Below, one piece after another: positions 16,426-25,957 of a stretch of DNA of 64,000 nt (positions within the stretch are counted from its first letter, which is position 1; every line of letters starts with the position of its first letter). The stretch lies in assembly GCF_001718195.1 (NCBI RefSeq), contig NZ_MCNV01000002.1, positions 186,001 to 250,000 on the forward strand. The letters are read 5' to 3'. The stretch is from Paraburkholderia nodosa. GTDB taxonomy: Bacteria; Pseudomonadota; Gammaproteobacteria; Burkholderiales; Burkholderiaceae. A program made the translations under genes and the position numbers. The notes below the pieces were generated by a model. The model did not search any database. It had not been told where the DNA came from and saw nothing but the letters and a program-made list of their open reading frames with translations.

Positions 16426-16454
16426 ACGTCGCTGCCGGCGCGTAAACTGCCTGC

Positions 16455-18047
16455 ATGACGCGCGCGAGCCCACTTCCCGACGATGTCGAAACGCTGAAGG
16501 CCATGCTGCTCAGCCAGGAGGCGGCGCTGCGCGAGCGCGACGCGCAAATGCTCAAGCTTCAAGAACTGGTCGACTCGCAACAAGCCGCGCTGGCTTCGCG
16601 CGTCGCCGAAGTCGAACACCTGAAGCTGCTCATTGCCAAGCTGCGCCGTATGCAGTTCGGTCGCAAGTCGGAGAAACTGGACCATCAGATCGAGCAACTC
16701 GAGCTGCGCCTCGAAGAGCTTGAGGCCGACGAAGGCGCGGCGCCGGTCGAAATCCAGAAGACGCCGCGCACCGCTGTGGAACAGGCGCCGCGCAAGCCAC
16801 TGCCTGAACATCTGCCGCGCGAGATCCGGACGCACTTGCCCGAATCTGCAGGGAGGTGCGCGGAGTGTGGCAGCGAGATGAAGCCGCTGGGCGAAGACGT
16901 CGCCGAACAGCTTGAGTACGTGCCGGCCAGCTTCCGGGTCATCCGTCATGTGCGCCCGAAGTTTGCGTGCGTGTGTTGCGACCACATCGCTCAGGCGCCT
17001 GCACCGAGTCGTCCCATCGAACGCGGTCTCGCCGGCCCAGGGCTGCTGGCACACGTGCTCGTCTCGAAGTTCGCAGACCACGTGCCGCTTTACCGGCAGT
17101 CGGTCATGTACGCGAGAGAAGGCGTCGAGCTTGATCGCTCGCTGCTTGCGAAGTGGGTCGGTCACGCGGCGACGTTGCTGCAGCCGCTCGTTGAAACACT
17201 GCGTCGTCACGTGATGTCAGCGACGAAACTGCACGCCGACGACACGCCGGTTCCAGTGCTTGCACCGGGGAACGGCAAGACGAAGACCGGTCGCCTGTGG
17301 GTGTACGTGCGCGATGATCGTGCATCGGCCGACGTGACGCCGCCGGCGGTGTGGTTCGCCTATACGCCGGATCGCAAGGGCATCCATCCACAGCAGCACC
17401 TCGAGTCGTTCAACGGTACGCTGCAAGCCGACGCGTACGGTGGCTACCAGGCCATCTACGAAACCAGGCGCGTCAGGGAGGCGGCTTGCTGGGCGCACGC
17501 TCGACGACAGTTCTATGAACTACACGCAGCGCGCCCCAATGCGTTGAACACTGAAGCGCTCGAGCGTATTGGCGCGCTATACAGGATCGAGGAAACGATC
17601 CGGGGCAAACCGCCCGACGAGCGCCGTGCGCATCGACAGGAGTACGCGCGGCCGCTACTCGATCAATTCCATGCGTGGCTCACAACGACGCTGGAGGCGC
17701 TTTCGCGCAAATCGGACACGAGTCGGGCGATCCTCTATGCGCTGAACCGGTGGGAAGCGCTCACACGCTATTGCGATGACGGGCAATTGGAGATCGACAA
17801 TCTACCCGTCGAACGCGCGCTGCGCGGAGTAGCCATCGGTCGCCGCAACTATCTGTTTGCCGGTGCAGACTCCGGCGGCGAGCGTGCCGCCGCAATCTAC
17901 AGCCTCGTTGGCAGCGCAAAACTCAACGGCATCGATCCTGAAGCATATCTGCGTTACGTGCTCGCACGCATCGCCGACCATGCAATCAACCGCATCGACG
18001 AACTCGCACCATGGGTCGTCGCCGGTCAGATCCGCACCGCAGTCTGA
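16455..18047 (+). CDS. tnpC: IS66 transposase TnpC
   Basis: The 530-residue DDE transposase. In order: an N-terminal leucine-zipper-like coiled coil (residues about 10-95), a zinc finger with CAECGS and CVCC pairs near residues 135-175, the catalytic core with KLHADDTPV and the second Asp in LQADAYGGY, and the C-terminal [30 protein letters not shown] with the catalytic Glu. All key regions are intact, so the element may be active. Its stop lies about 40 bases from the right end. Confidence 0.94.
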   Translation: MTRASPLPDDVETLKAMLLSQEAALRERDAQMLKLQELVDSQQAALASRVAEVEHLKLLIAKLRRMQFGRKSEKLDHQIEQLELRLEELEADEGAAPVEIQKTPRTAVEQAPRKPLPEHLPREIRTHLPESAGRCAECGSEMKPLGEDVAEQLEYVPASFRVIRHVRPKFACVCCDHIAQAPAPSRPIERGLAGPGLLAHVLVSKFADHVPLYRQSVMYAREGVELDRSLLAKWVGHAATLLQPLVETLRRHVMSATKLHADDTPVPVLAPGNGKTKTGRLWVYVRDDRASADVTPPAVWFAYTPDRKGIHPQQHLESFNGTLQADAYGGYQAIYETRRVREAACWAHARRQFYELHAARPNALNTEALERIGALYRIEETIRGKPPDERRAHRQEYARPLLDQFHAWLTTTLEALSRKSDTSRAILYALNRWEALTRYCDDGQLEIDNLPVERALRGVAIGRRNYLFAGADSGGERAAAIYSLVGSAKLNGIDPEAYLRYVLARIADHAINRIDELAPWVVAGQIRTAV

Positions 18048-18086
18048 AGATCACGACCTCCAGTCAAGATGTTGCTGATGCCACGC

Positions 18087-18485
18087 TTACACCTTGCCAA
18101 TATAGTCAGCGTGAACCTGGCGCAACTTCGACTCAGGCCCATGAAGATATTCGACGTGCTCCCAAAGTACAGACAGCGCACGTTGCAACGCTAACGGTCC
18201 TTCCTTCTCAATGTGATCAAGGAAGAAGCGCCAACCATCCGATGCAATCGTTGATCTCACCTTCGGTGCGCCGTGCTTCATCGAGAGATAATTGCCGATG
18301 TAGCCAAGGGCAACGCGGTCGCCAAGGTCATAGCGTGCCGTCAGAATCTGTTCAGCTTCTGGCTGGGTTAGCGCCCCCTGCGAGATCTGTTGTGCAAGTG
18401 CATAGGCGTCAGCGTAGGTCTCGGGGACAACTGGCCTCGGCGTCCGCCGTTGTCGCTTTGGAGTCTCTTCTTTTGTTTCAGCCAT
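18087..18485 (-). CDS. Hypothetical protein at the IS66 junction, possibly truncated
   Basis: A 132-residue soluble protein with a basic, disordered N-terminus (KRQRRTPRPVVPETY) followed by a helical domain (ADAYALAQQISQGALTQPEAE). It lies 72 bases downstream of the KAP NTPase gene in the same direction and is probably co-transcribed. Its stop codon TAA (18087-18089) belongs to the inverted repeat of the IS66 element, so the natural C-terminus may have been cut off. Family not recognised. Last gene of the 18-26.6 kb block. Confidence 0.6.
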   Translation of the reverse strand: MAETKEETPKRQRRTPRPVVPETYADAYALAQQISQGALTQPEAEQILTARYDLGDRVALGYIGNYLSMKHGAPKVRSTIASDGWRFFLDHIEKEGPLALQRALSVLWEHVEYLHGPESKLRQVHADYIGKV

Positions 18486-18557
18486 TCCATTCTTCCAGTG
18501 AGGTGAGCGTCAAACGCGGCGTAGCTAGGCTCCGAGTCGCCAGTCTATAGGCATTAG

Positions 18558-21491
18558 TCAGGCAGGCTCGTTCTCCTTGACCTCTGTGGAATCCGCTGGC
18601 GGCGGCACCTTGCGGACGCTGTCGTTTGAATCTATCGCTTTCGGATGCTGCGCGACATCGTGGACAGCGAATATTGCCTCAATCGCCTCTTCATCATCGC
18701 CCGTTGGACCCGGGTACCGCTTGTCTAGTGCAGCACGCACTGCGGCCGCCATCCCTTTCCAATAGTGGATAACGTCAGTGTCATCACCGGCACGGTCTCG
18801 GAAATTCGTTCCCGTAAGGCGGGCGAGCCACTCAAAACGCGCCAATGCGTCTGCGTATCTATTGGCGATTATGGGTGTCGTCATTACGGATCTGAACCGA
18901 CCTTGGCCCACGTGAGTCGCCTTCCAAGCCGGTTCCTCTTCGAGCGCACTAGTTTCCGTCGCGACTTGATGTGCACCGCCTATCAAAAGCAACAGGAATA
19001 CGACGAGATGCACGTCTGACGGTGGCAAGCTTGGTACATTAATAGCGACCACATCGAACATTCTGCGGCGGTTCGCGTCCCGCGCAAGCACATCGATCCA
19101 TCGGGTAGCCCCCATGCGGATAATGAAGTACTCGAACGCAGCTTCATGCTCGCTTAAATCCGGCGACGGCTGAATCGCAGGATCCACCGTATTGCAGAAC
19201 GCGAAGACAAATGAGTCGAACGCCTCGACAAGCACATCAGTATTGGCAACGCGCATCGTGATCGGCAGTGCCCGACTAAACGAGCGACCGATTTTCCATT
19301 TCGGCAGCTCCCCCGTTACGGAGGTCCATCCTCCGTTCGACTCCCATTTGCCGAAGCCACGTTTGTACAAGTCCTCAATCGAGTGGATGCTCCTCGTTGC
19401 CACCTGCTCGGCGACATCTTCGCAGAATCTAAGATATTGAGCGCCTCTAAATGGTATGACCAGCGGTATCGCTGTCGCCGACATTGCAGCTTGCAGTGCC
19501 GGCAGAAATAGTAACGAGGCGATCTGCGGGGATGTGTGCTCATCAAGCGATGATGATCCGGCATACATCTCGATTGAATTAAGTGCGACTATCCCCGCCT
19601 CATCGCTTTTCGGGACGATCCTCAGATATGAGGCATACGCCCTTCTCAGCCCTTCGTTGCCCAATGGCGATAGCGCGAAAACCGCCATAGCGTCGCGCAC
19701 CCCCTGCGCTATCGCAGACCAGGTCTCCGAATCCTTAAGGCGAACAAGATTCTCATTGGCGGCTCTATGGCCTGCGAGGCGGCCCAGAACGGATAAAACG
19801 TAAAAGGTGTTCTTCGTTTTCAAGGCTTCATCAGCCCAGCTCCAAAAATCTGAGGCCAAGATTCTCAACGCGTTGACACTACTTCTGTTACGCAGCAGTT
19901 TGAGTGCCTCCTTTAGCTCCCCCTTCTGCAGGACTTCCGTCCACGCGGGAACAAGAGCTCTGTTCATCGCCATTCCCGGGTCGGACAATCCGTAGTACAT
20001 CATCGCGAATTGCTCCGCGAGTGTTACCTCATCAGCTTTCGCCTCACCGACGACTGGCGCATTCGCACCACCGAGATCCGTTATTCCGATCTTTCTGCGT
20101 AGTTCATTGATCCGCTCATTGTCGAGGAGGGCCCTAACAACCCCGCCGTTGCTGCCCAACAGCAAATAAGCACTCAATATCGCAAGCGGCACGCCTCTCC
20201 ATCGGTACTCAAGGACGACGAGGTCATTCACAAATCGCACGATGCGCCGCATCGTAAGATCCGCTTCGCTGCTGTAAAGCTGATGAAACACCCGCACTAC
20301 AGGGCTGAACCGCTCGCGTGGCCCTCCGAATGCTTCGACAAGCATATCGACCAAGCTTTTTTCCCAATGGAAGAGCGTTGGCGGAGGCAAATCCAATCTG
20401 ATTTGAAAGAGCTTTTCCGAGAGTCCAGTGTCGATGTCTACACCCGTTTCCTCTCCGGATTCTGCGACCGGTGTTGCCCATGGCACTACAACCCAAATCT
20501 GCTTGTACCAGTCCTCCGTCGCAACGAAACTATTGTCGATGAATGAACGCAAAAAGGCCCAGGCATCTTCCCTTTCTTTCTTTTCCAAGCGATCCAGGTT
20601 ATCCAGTACGACTATGAGTCGCCGGCCAGCATTCGCACCGAGCGCTGCGGCACCGATTTGCTTGAAATGCTCCGCGAACTCAATGCTGGACGGCACCGGC
20701 TCTTCTGAAGTATTTACGGTCTCCGACACGCTCCCCTTGTTCGCCAACACCGCAGACAAACCACCAGACCATATGATGGTCCAGCCAATCGCGACGAACG
20801 CAAGCCATGCTGCAACAGCGACGGCCACCTCGGAGCCAATGGAAGGAAGGGGGGCAATCACCGGCGCCATGGCATACTTCAAGAGCGAGTCTTTAACCGT
20901 CCAAGCAAACCCTGCGAACAGGAATAGACGGCCCCAGATACCAATCTGAACCTGCGATGTCTTCGTAACCTCTTTGTACCGACCGGCAAGTCTCTCTTGC
21001 AGCGTCGCCCATGGCTCGCGTTCAGCTTTCGATGGCTTCGCGACGCCCTGCAGGATTTCACACAGGCTCCTTCGTGAAAACTTCCGTGGCTCTTCGAGCC
21101 ATCCAGCCCGCTGCCACAGACTCTGCAGAAGGCTGGACAGAAATGCGCGTCGCAATGGGTCGCCGGAATGCGCCCATGCGTCGTAGACGAACACATGCGG
21201 GTTAAATTTGATCTCCTCCACATTTTCACCGGCGATACGACCCGACGCTCCCGAAAGAGGCCGGCCCTTCTGCGAACGGAGCTTGCCATCGAGGATTCTA
21301 ATGAACGTGGACTTCCCCGCCCCCCATGCGCCACTGACACATACGGTTATCCCGCCTTCAATTTCGCGGACCATATCGGAGGTAGCCTCCGCTAGCTTCT
21401 CGAAAGAATCAAGCCGATCCTCGCCGGCAGGCTCGTCCTTCAGAAAAGTTGGCCATTCCTTTGTTTCATCGTTTTTCTTTGTTCGGTTCAT
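18558..21491 (-). CDS. KAP-family P-loop NTPase with membrane segments
   Basis: A 977-residue KAP NTPase. Walker A is GAWGAGKST (residues 54-62) and Walker B VVLDNLDRL (about 294-302). As in other KAP proteins, a hydrophobic hairpin is inserted between them (about 187-200 and 222-243), so the protein should sit at the inner membrane with the ATPase in the cytoplasm. The long C-terminal part from about residue 480 is helical and carries no known motif; it may be a sensor or repeat scaffold. KAP NTPases occur in several anti-phage loci and phage-exclusion proteins such as PifA. Here it lies downstream of a DUF262/DUF1524 nuclease in the same direction, which favours a defence role by inference. 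Confidence 0.85.
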   Translation of the reverse strand: MNRTKKNDETKEWPTFLKDEPAGEDRLDSFEKLAEATSDMVREIEGGITVCVSGAWGAGKSTFIRILDGKLRSQKGRPLSGASGRIAGENVEEIKFNPHVFVYDAWAHSGDPLRRAFLSSLLQSLWQRAGWLEEPRKFSRRSLCEILQGVAKPSKAEREPWATLQERLAGRYKEVTKTSQVQIGIWGRLFLFAGFAWTVKDSLLKYAMAPVIAPLPSIGSEVAVAVAAWLAFVAIGWTIIWSGGLSAVLANKGSVSETVNTSEEPVPSSIEFAEHFKQIGAAALGANAGRRLIVVLDNLDRLEKKEREDAWAFLRSFIDNSFVATEDWYKQIWVVVPWATPVAESGEETGVDIDTGLSEKLFQIRLDLPPPTLFHWEKSLVDMLVEAFGGPRERFSPVVRVFHQLYSSEADLTMRRIVRFVNDLVVLEYRWRGVPLAILSAYLLLGSNGGVVRALLDNERINELRRKIGITDLGGANAPVVGEAKADEVTLAEQFAMMYYGLSDPGMAMNRALVPAWTEVLQKGELKEALKLLRNRSSVNALRILASDFWSWADEALKTKNTFYVLSVLGRLAGHRAANENLVRLKDSETWSAIAQGVRDAMAVFALSPLGNEGLRRAYASYLRIVPKSDEAGIVALNSIEMYAGSSSLDEHTSPQIASLLFLPALQAAMSATAIPLVIPFRGAQYLRFCEDVAEQVATRSIHSIEDLYKRGFGKWESNGGWTSVTGELPKWKIGRSFSRALPITMRVANTDVLVEAFDSFVFAFCNTVDPAIQPSPDLSEHEAAFEYFIIRMGATRWIDVLARDANRRRMFDVVAINVPSLPPSDVHLVVFLLLLIGGAHQVATETSALEEEPAWKATHVGQGRFRSVMTTPIIANRYADALARFEWLARLTGTNFRDRAGDDTDVIHYWKGMAAAVRAALDKRYPGPTGDDEEAIEAIFAVHDVAQHPKAIDSNDSVRKVPPPADSTEVKENEPA

Positions 21492-21626
21492 ATTCCGGCG
21501 GACACGCGATTACGAGCTAAACTCGGAGCAGGTCCACTCCTACTCCGCAAATTTCCATCAATTCGGGGCCTATACGGTCGTCATAGCAGTTGCGCTGAGA
21601 CGTGCCAGCCATTCCTCAGTGCACGT

Positions 21627-22316
21627 TTAAGCGATTGCTTGGCCTTTGTAGTACGTCCCCAGCTCGACCAGCACATTTGTGCTTACGCAGTGACTTGCGT
21701 ATGGTTCATCGTTTTCAATAAAGCCTTCAGTCGCAACAAATTGCTCTGTCGCGAGGTCATATTCCTCAGTGACAAACCGGTGCGCGACGTTGCCTGCGAA
21801 AGACTTCCTAGTCAAGCACCACTTGCCGCCCAGTTCTTTCCAAACGTGCTGGTCGTGCGCACGAAGATGCTGCTCGCTAACCTCGACCGCCCCATCTCCG
21901 AGAACCTGGAGGGTGACGACGACCGGATGGAATGAACTCGATATTGCCATGGCGTCGCCCGTCACCTGGATCGCGAATATTCCAGACGAGCGCTCAGGTG
22001 CGATACAGAGCCACCGAGCGACAGACGCGAAACTCGATTCGCGAAGGTCCGCCTCGAATACAGCCGCGGTGACGCCGCCGTTTCTCGCTGACGCGATGAG
22101 GCGTGCGTCCTGCGGGACTTGCCTGCCAAAGAGCGCTCTCGATTGTTGCTCGACCGACAGATTTGACCATTCATGTTCAATCGATGGCTTCGGCCGTGCC
22201 AGCGTTCCGAGCAGTTTCCCGTTTGGCGCAGCCTGCGCAAGCAAGAAGCTTGAAACGATCCACTTGATGAATCCTCGTCGCGAGGAAGATTCAGGCGTCA
22301 ATTTTTTGATCTCCAA
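21627..22316 (-). CDS. Unknown protein with twin-arginine signal
   Basis: A 229-residue protein. Residues 12-17 read SRRGFI, followed by a hydrophobic stretch (KWIVSSFLLAQAAP): a good twin-arginine (Tat) export signal. The mature part is mixed alpha/beta (AIQVTGDAMAISSSFHPVVV) with no motif I recognise. The start is probably TTG at 22316 with AAAGG about nine bases upstream; no ATG lies before the signal. It sits between the nuclease-like DUF262 gene and the KAP NTPase. An exported folded protein in such a block is unusual. Function unknown. Confidence 0.7.
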   Translation of the reverse strand: MEIKKLTPESSSRRGFIKWIVSSFLLAQAAPNGKLLGTLARPKPSIEHEWSNLSVEQQSRALFGRQVPQDARLIASARNGGVTAAVFEADLRESSFASVARWLCIAPERSSGIFAIQVTGDAMAISSSFHPVVVTLQVLGDGAVEVSEQHLRAHDQHVWKELGGKWCLTRKSFAGNVAHRFVTEEYDLATEQFVATEGFIENDEPYASHCVSTNVLVELGTYYKGQAIA

Positions 22317-22434
22317 CGTTTGACCTTTGCCGATGTTCAGCGGACAGCCGTGAGACGACCGTACGACCAGGCAGACTTGCCACCCATACGGCGACCACGT
22401 CGAACGGCGTCGACTCAGGGAACTTCAATGTCAC
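22291..22434 (-). CDS. Possible 47-residue protein between DUF262 gene and Tat gene
   Basis: A GTG at 22434, eight bases after the DUF262 stop, opens a frame of 47 codons with a hydrophobic centre (FDVVAVWVASLPG) that ends at 22291, overlapping the start of the Tat-signal gene. Codon use looks like its neighbours. The ribosome binding site is poor, so it may only be a spacer that happens to be open. Confidence 0.3.
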   Translation of the reverse strand: MTLKFPESTPFDVVAVWVASLPGRTVVSRLSAEHRQRSNVGDQKIDA

Positions 22435-22441
22435 CAAGAGG

Positions 22442-24544
22442 TTAGTCAGAGACCGTCTCCGCCTGCCTTTCACTGCTGAGGAACAGCAGCTTTTCGCGAT
22501 CGTCATCCCTGAGGGCAAATCCCCACCTTTTCTCCATGAACATCAGCAGACCTTCACCGCGCGCGCGGATCTGCTCCCGTCCCCAATCATCGTTCTCCGC
22601 CACTTGGATTTCCGAATGTGAACCATCGGAATAACCGTTGCGAATCTTGGCGCCCGACGCGTCGTACCTGGGCTGCTTCTTGTCGTAGAACGCGTCATTC
22701 TGAAGCGAAGCATTGATCGACATGGAAAGCAGGAGGAGATTACCGATTGATCCGGCGTAGCGGATTTTGTCCTTTTCGGAAAGGTCTGCGAAGGCAGCCT
22801 CCCAGGCTGCCCCTGGCGTCTGTGGATAGATATGCTCAATCGAAATGCGGTCGCTTCCTGACTTCAGCAAGTCATCCCAGTCGACCTTCTGTTGCCGGCT
22901 ACGGCTGCAGAGGTGCTGCTCGTATTCGTAAAGGAAGTGCCGCAAACTCGACCAGCCATAATAGCCTGTACCTTCTTCGAATTTCTTGAAGAGAATGCTG
23001 TGAAACTCATCGATGCGGAGCTTACCATCCTGGTCGAAGGCATACGCCAGCGAGCTATCTAGGTGTTGCGTTATCTCCGAGAGCGTAGCCTCGCGACGAT
23101 TGAGGTCGCGCGCGGCTCTATAGAACACACTGCTGCGGTAATTTGAGCGCGCGGTGCCGATCCGGAACGCAATGAAGATGAAGCGTTCTATCCTTTCGAA
23201 GATTCGGAGCCTTTGCGCTTCCTCGTCCACGGACTTCAGCACCACCATGACCAGCGGACGGAAGTACCCCATCCCGATTCGATTCAGGCGATCCACTGCA
23301 ATCCGCTCGACCTCCGACATGCCGATCGCGAGATGCGGATAGAACGAATTGAACCAATGTTGAGCGGACTGACGTAAGCTACCAACGTAATCCCTGATGT
23401 GCTTTGGCGCAAGCTTGCTTCCGCGCGACGTAGCTGGCTTTTCCAGCGCCTCGGTCATCGCTTCATCTGCGTCGTCAAAGTCGGCTTCCGAGCGCTGTTC
23501 TTCGACAGTTTCGAGTATTACAGTTCTCTCGACCAAGTCGTGGACGTTCTGGGATGTGAAATATTCGTCGAGCAGGAAGCGTGCGTAGTCGCGGCCGGTA
23601 TCGCGTGAGTACTTGAAGTAGCTGATCCAGTGGGCTCGAAGGAAGTCGTCGTCATTCAGCGGACGCGTCTTGTTGCGGCCGAGCTGGTAATAGACCTCTT
23701 TCCACGCGTCGTTGATGTCATCGCGAAGCGCCTTTTTGCCTGCCCCGTCAACCTGCTCGTCCCCATACAAGGTCGTGAGATAGATGAGCCGGTTCTTCAG
23801 CAACTCGAGGTCGGAAAGCTTTTTCCCACGATTGTTCATCGTCTCGAAAGCCACGAATACGTCAAACTCGTCGTCGATCGCGTACTCGTTGACGAGGAGG
23901 CGCTTGGTCAGCCTCTTGAACAAATCGGCTAGACCCTGGTGACCATTGATTCGATGGAATTCGGCAATCTGCCCGGAAAAGTACTTGCTCGCGTTGTCGA
24001 GATTCAACGTATAGAACGTTTCCTGCACTTGCTTCCCGTCAGGTTCACCCAAAATGCGAAAGCGGAGGAATTCCTCACTCGGATTGTCCTCGGTGTAACC
24101 AAACAGATACGTCCGGAATCCGCCTCTCGGGTTTGTTCTAAAGAGGTAGCGTTCCTCGATGTCTGCAAGCGTCATGCTATCAGTGACGTAGATTTCCTTC
24201 CCCGGCATCCCCTGGTGTACGGGAAGCTTGCGAAAGAAGTTCACGAACGCTTGAATAAAGATCACGAAGGTCGTCAGGCGCTGCTGACCGTCGACTACGT
24301 GATATAGGCGATAGGAGTGGTCATCGACGAGCCAGTGCTCTTTCGAATCCTCACGGACCGAAGAGCCGGAGACCTCTGTCAGCGTCACAACCCCAGTGTA
24401 GTGCGACCGGGTTGTATTGAGATTGACCAGATCCTCCCAGAACGCCCTCAACTGCTCGTGCCGCCACGCATAGCCCCGCTGAAAATCAGGGATGCGGAAT
24501 ATCTTTTGCGTGAACAGGCGTTCCAGCGAGATCGGCTTTTCCAT
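22442..24544 (-). CDS. DUF262 and DUF1524 (GmrSD-like) nuclease protein
   Basis: A 700-residue protein fusing two domains. The N-terminal DUF262 part has IPDFQRGYAW (residues 18-27) and the ParB-like nucleotide-binding motif DGQQRLTTF (85-93). The C-terminal DUF1524/HNH-like part has EHIYPQ (570-575) and GNLLLLSMSIN, the metal-finger nuclease signature. This layout is that of GmrSD type IV restriction enzymes, which cut modified phage DNA, and of SspE-type effectors that use nucleotide binding to trigger cutting. Both key motifs are intact. Flanked in the same direction by the possible Abi-type gene and the Tat/KAP genes. Confidence 0.88.
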   Translation of the reverse strand: MEKPISLERLFTQKIFRIPDFQRGYAWRHEQLRAFWEDLVNLNTTRSHYTGVVTLTEVSGSSVREDSKEHWLVDDHSYRLYHVVDGQQRLTTFVIFIQAFVNFFRKLPVHQGMPGKEIYVTDSMTLADIEERYLFRTNPRGGFRTYLFGYTEDNPSEEFLRFRILGEPDGKQVQETFYTLNLDNASKYFSGQIAEFHRINGHQGLADLFKRLTKRLLVNEYAIDDEFDVFVAFETMNNRGKKLSDLELLKNRLIYLTTLYGDEQVDGAGKKALRDDINDAWKEVYYQLGRNKTRPLNDDDFLRAHWISYFKYSRDTGRDYARFLLDEYFTSQNVHDLVERTVILETVEEQRSEADFDDADEAMTEALEKPATSRGSKLAPKHIRDYVGSLRQSAQHWFNSFYPHLAIGMSEVERIAVDRLNRIGMGYFRPLVMVVLKSVDEEAQRLRIFERIERFIFIAFRIGTARSNYRSSVFYRAARDLNRREATLSEITQHLDSSLAYAFDQDGKLRIDEFHSILFKKFEEGTGYYGWSSLRHFLYEYEQHLCSRSRQQKVDWDDLLKSGSDRISIEHIYPQTPGAAWEAAFADLSEKDKIRYAGSIGNLLLLSMSINASLQNDAFYDKKQPRYDASGAKIRNGYSDGSHSEIQVAENDDWGREQIRARGEGLLMFMEKRWGFALRDDDREKLLFLSSERQAETVSD

Positions 24545-24721
24545 TGTCGTTGTGGTGCTTGAGTTTTTCTGGTCTGCAATCGTCCAGGTCGGAGGAGCAC
24601 GCTCGACCGATCAGGTGACTTCGTTACGTCGAAACGCTGTGAACCGACGGTGAATCGCTGGTTTACGGCATCCACGCGGAAAATTTGAAGCGCGACGGCA
24701 CACAACAGTTTTCCGTGCATT

Positions 24722-25597
24722 TTATGGTGTTGACCATCCGATTTCACGCAAGAGCATTCCAACAAGATGGACACTGGTTTCGGCATCTTCTGTGGTAAGT
24801 GGCCGAAGGGGCAAGCCTTTTTCTTCTCTAGACTCCCGCTCCGAAGACTTTCCGCGCGGATGCAGTCGGTTTACGACAGACGCCGCCCAGCAGGCAATAT
24901 TCTTGCCCTTGGGGATCTCCTTGACAACATCCCCCAAGTCTTTCCCCTGAGCGTGTGTGCCGATCCACGTTGTCAAGATTACCTTTGTTGTCTCGCGAGC
25001 TACGTCCACAATGGGAGTCGGCTGCTGTTTATGAAATGCATCAACCAATGATTCCAGCGCAGCATGCACGGCACCGGTATCGACCTTGGCACCATCCTTA
25101 TCAACAATCGGCTTGATAAGATCAGGAAGGACTCCCACGAGCGAAACCGCCCGAAGCGTAACCAAAACATGTCCGATGGAGATTTTCTCCGAGCCTACAA
25201 CGCGCCAAGCCGTTTCAAATCCAGAGTCGCCGATCCGGACGATGCGAGATTCGATACTTTCCGGCCTCAAGTTAGGCTGCCACGCGTCGTAAGACACGTC
25301 AGGCGTCCACATTTTGTCGGCCATGCCATTATGCTTGCCGATGTGATATGGATCGAAGCTGCCTGAATCCACGCGACCGATATGCCATCGAGATATGTTG
25401 GAGCTTTTGACATAGAAACGCCCACGCCTTATGCGGGTAACTGGGTCAAAGCTGTCCTCTCGAAAGGCAACCTCCGCTGGCGATGCAATAAACTCGCACG
25501 AAACATTGCTCACGACAGGAATTGGATGAATGGCACGTAGGTCATTAGCATTCCCCTCATAGAATAAACCCTGAGAAACCACCAGCTTTTCCATCAT
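24722..25597 (-). CDS. Hypothetical protein, C-terminus resembling abortive-infection (Abi_C/HEPN-like) domains
   Basis: A 291-residue soluble protein. The first 120 residues are beta-rich with many aromatics (GRFYVKSSNISRWHIGRVDS). From about residue 165 it is all helical, with ALESLVDAFHKQQPTPIVDVA, then WIGTHAQGKDLGDVV, and the conserved-looking VVNRLHPRGKSSE. This pattern resembles the Abi_C domain, where an RN...H group near the end is thought to be the HEPN-type RNase site; here RLH would be the candidate. Weak resemblance only. It precedes the DUF262 gene by 177 bases and follows the small gene at 25644 by 46 bases, consistent with an operon. Confidence 0.5.
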   Translation of the reverse strand: MMEKLVVSQGLFYEGNANDLRAIHPIPVVSNVSCEFIASPAEVAFREDSFDPVTRIRRGRFYVKSSNISRWHIGRVDSGSFDPYHIGKHNGMADKMWTPDVSYDAWQPNLRPESIESRIVRIGDSGFETAWRVVGSEKISIGHVLVTLRAVSLVGVLPDLIKPIVDKDGAKVDTGAVHAALESLVDAFHKQQPTPIVDVARETTKVILTTWIGTHAQGKDLGDVVKEIPKGKNIACWAASVVNRLHPRGKSSERESREEKGLPLRPLTTEDAETSVHLVGMLLREIGWSTP

Positions 25598-25643
25598 TCC
25601 ATCCTCGCAAATCGAAATGGTTTTTCCGTTGCTTTGGCGAAAT

Positions 25644-25874
25644 TCAGAGTCGATACATCAGCGCACTGATGTGGCAGTAGCGGTCCCAAGCTTGCGCAAC
25701 CCTTTTGTTGAGTGTATCGCCGCAAGCGTGAAATTCCGAAACCTCCGCTGCTGAGGGTGCGGCACCGGCCTCGAGTTTCTCGTGCCAAGCTTTCGCGACT
25801 TCTACCGCCTCGGACACTGCGGACCAGTAATCGCTCAGTGCATCTGCCAAGTCCGCTTCCGAGAACGTGCTCAT
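25644..25874 (-). CDS. Small helical protein
   Basis: A 76-residue acidic protein starting MSTFSEADLADALSDYWSAV, with GGAAAA upstream of the ATG at 25874. It is nearly all helix (EAVEVAKAWHEKLEAG, then DTLNKRVAQAWDRYCH), with no membrane segment. It could be an adaptor or small antitoxin-like partner to the gene 46 bases downstream. No family recognised. Confidence 0.6.
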   Translation of the reverse strand: MSTFSEADLADALSDYWSAVSEAVEVAKAWHEKLEAGAAPSAAEVSEFHACGDTLNKRVAQAWDRYCHISALMYRL

Positions 25875-25957
25875 ATGTTTTCCGTTCCGGTCAGTTAGGC
25901 GTGCGGTCGAGTCGTTCAAACAGGAACGATATGAACGCTTCACGCCGGGGTTGCCTG

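Larger units (their letters stand above)
15579..18090 (+). mobile_element. IS66-family insertion sequence, complete
   Basis: A 2,512-bp element bounded by imperfect inverted repeats of about 20 bp that begin GTAAGCGT: left end 15579 onward (GTAAGCGTTGCTTGAGCA), right end at 18090 reading inward GTAAGCGTGGCATCAGCA. It carries the three usual genes tnpA, tnpB and tnpC in one direction. The bases flanking the ends, AGGTCGCC on the left and ACCTTGCC on the right, do not match as an 8-bp target duplication, so the copy has probably taken part in a deletion or recombination. Confidence 0.9.
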
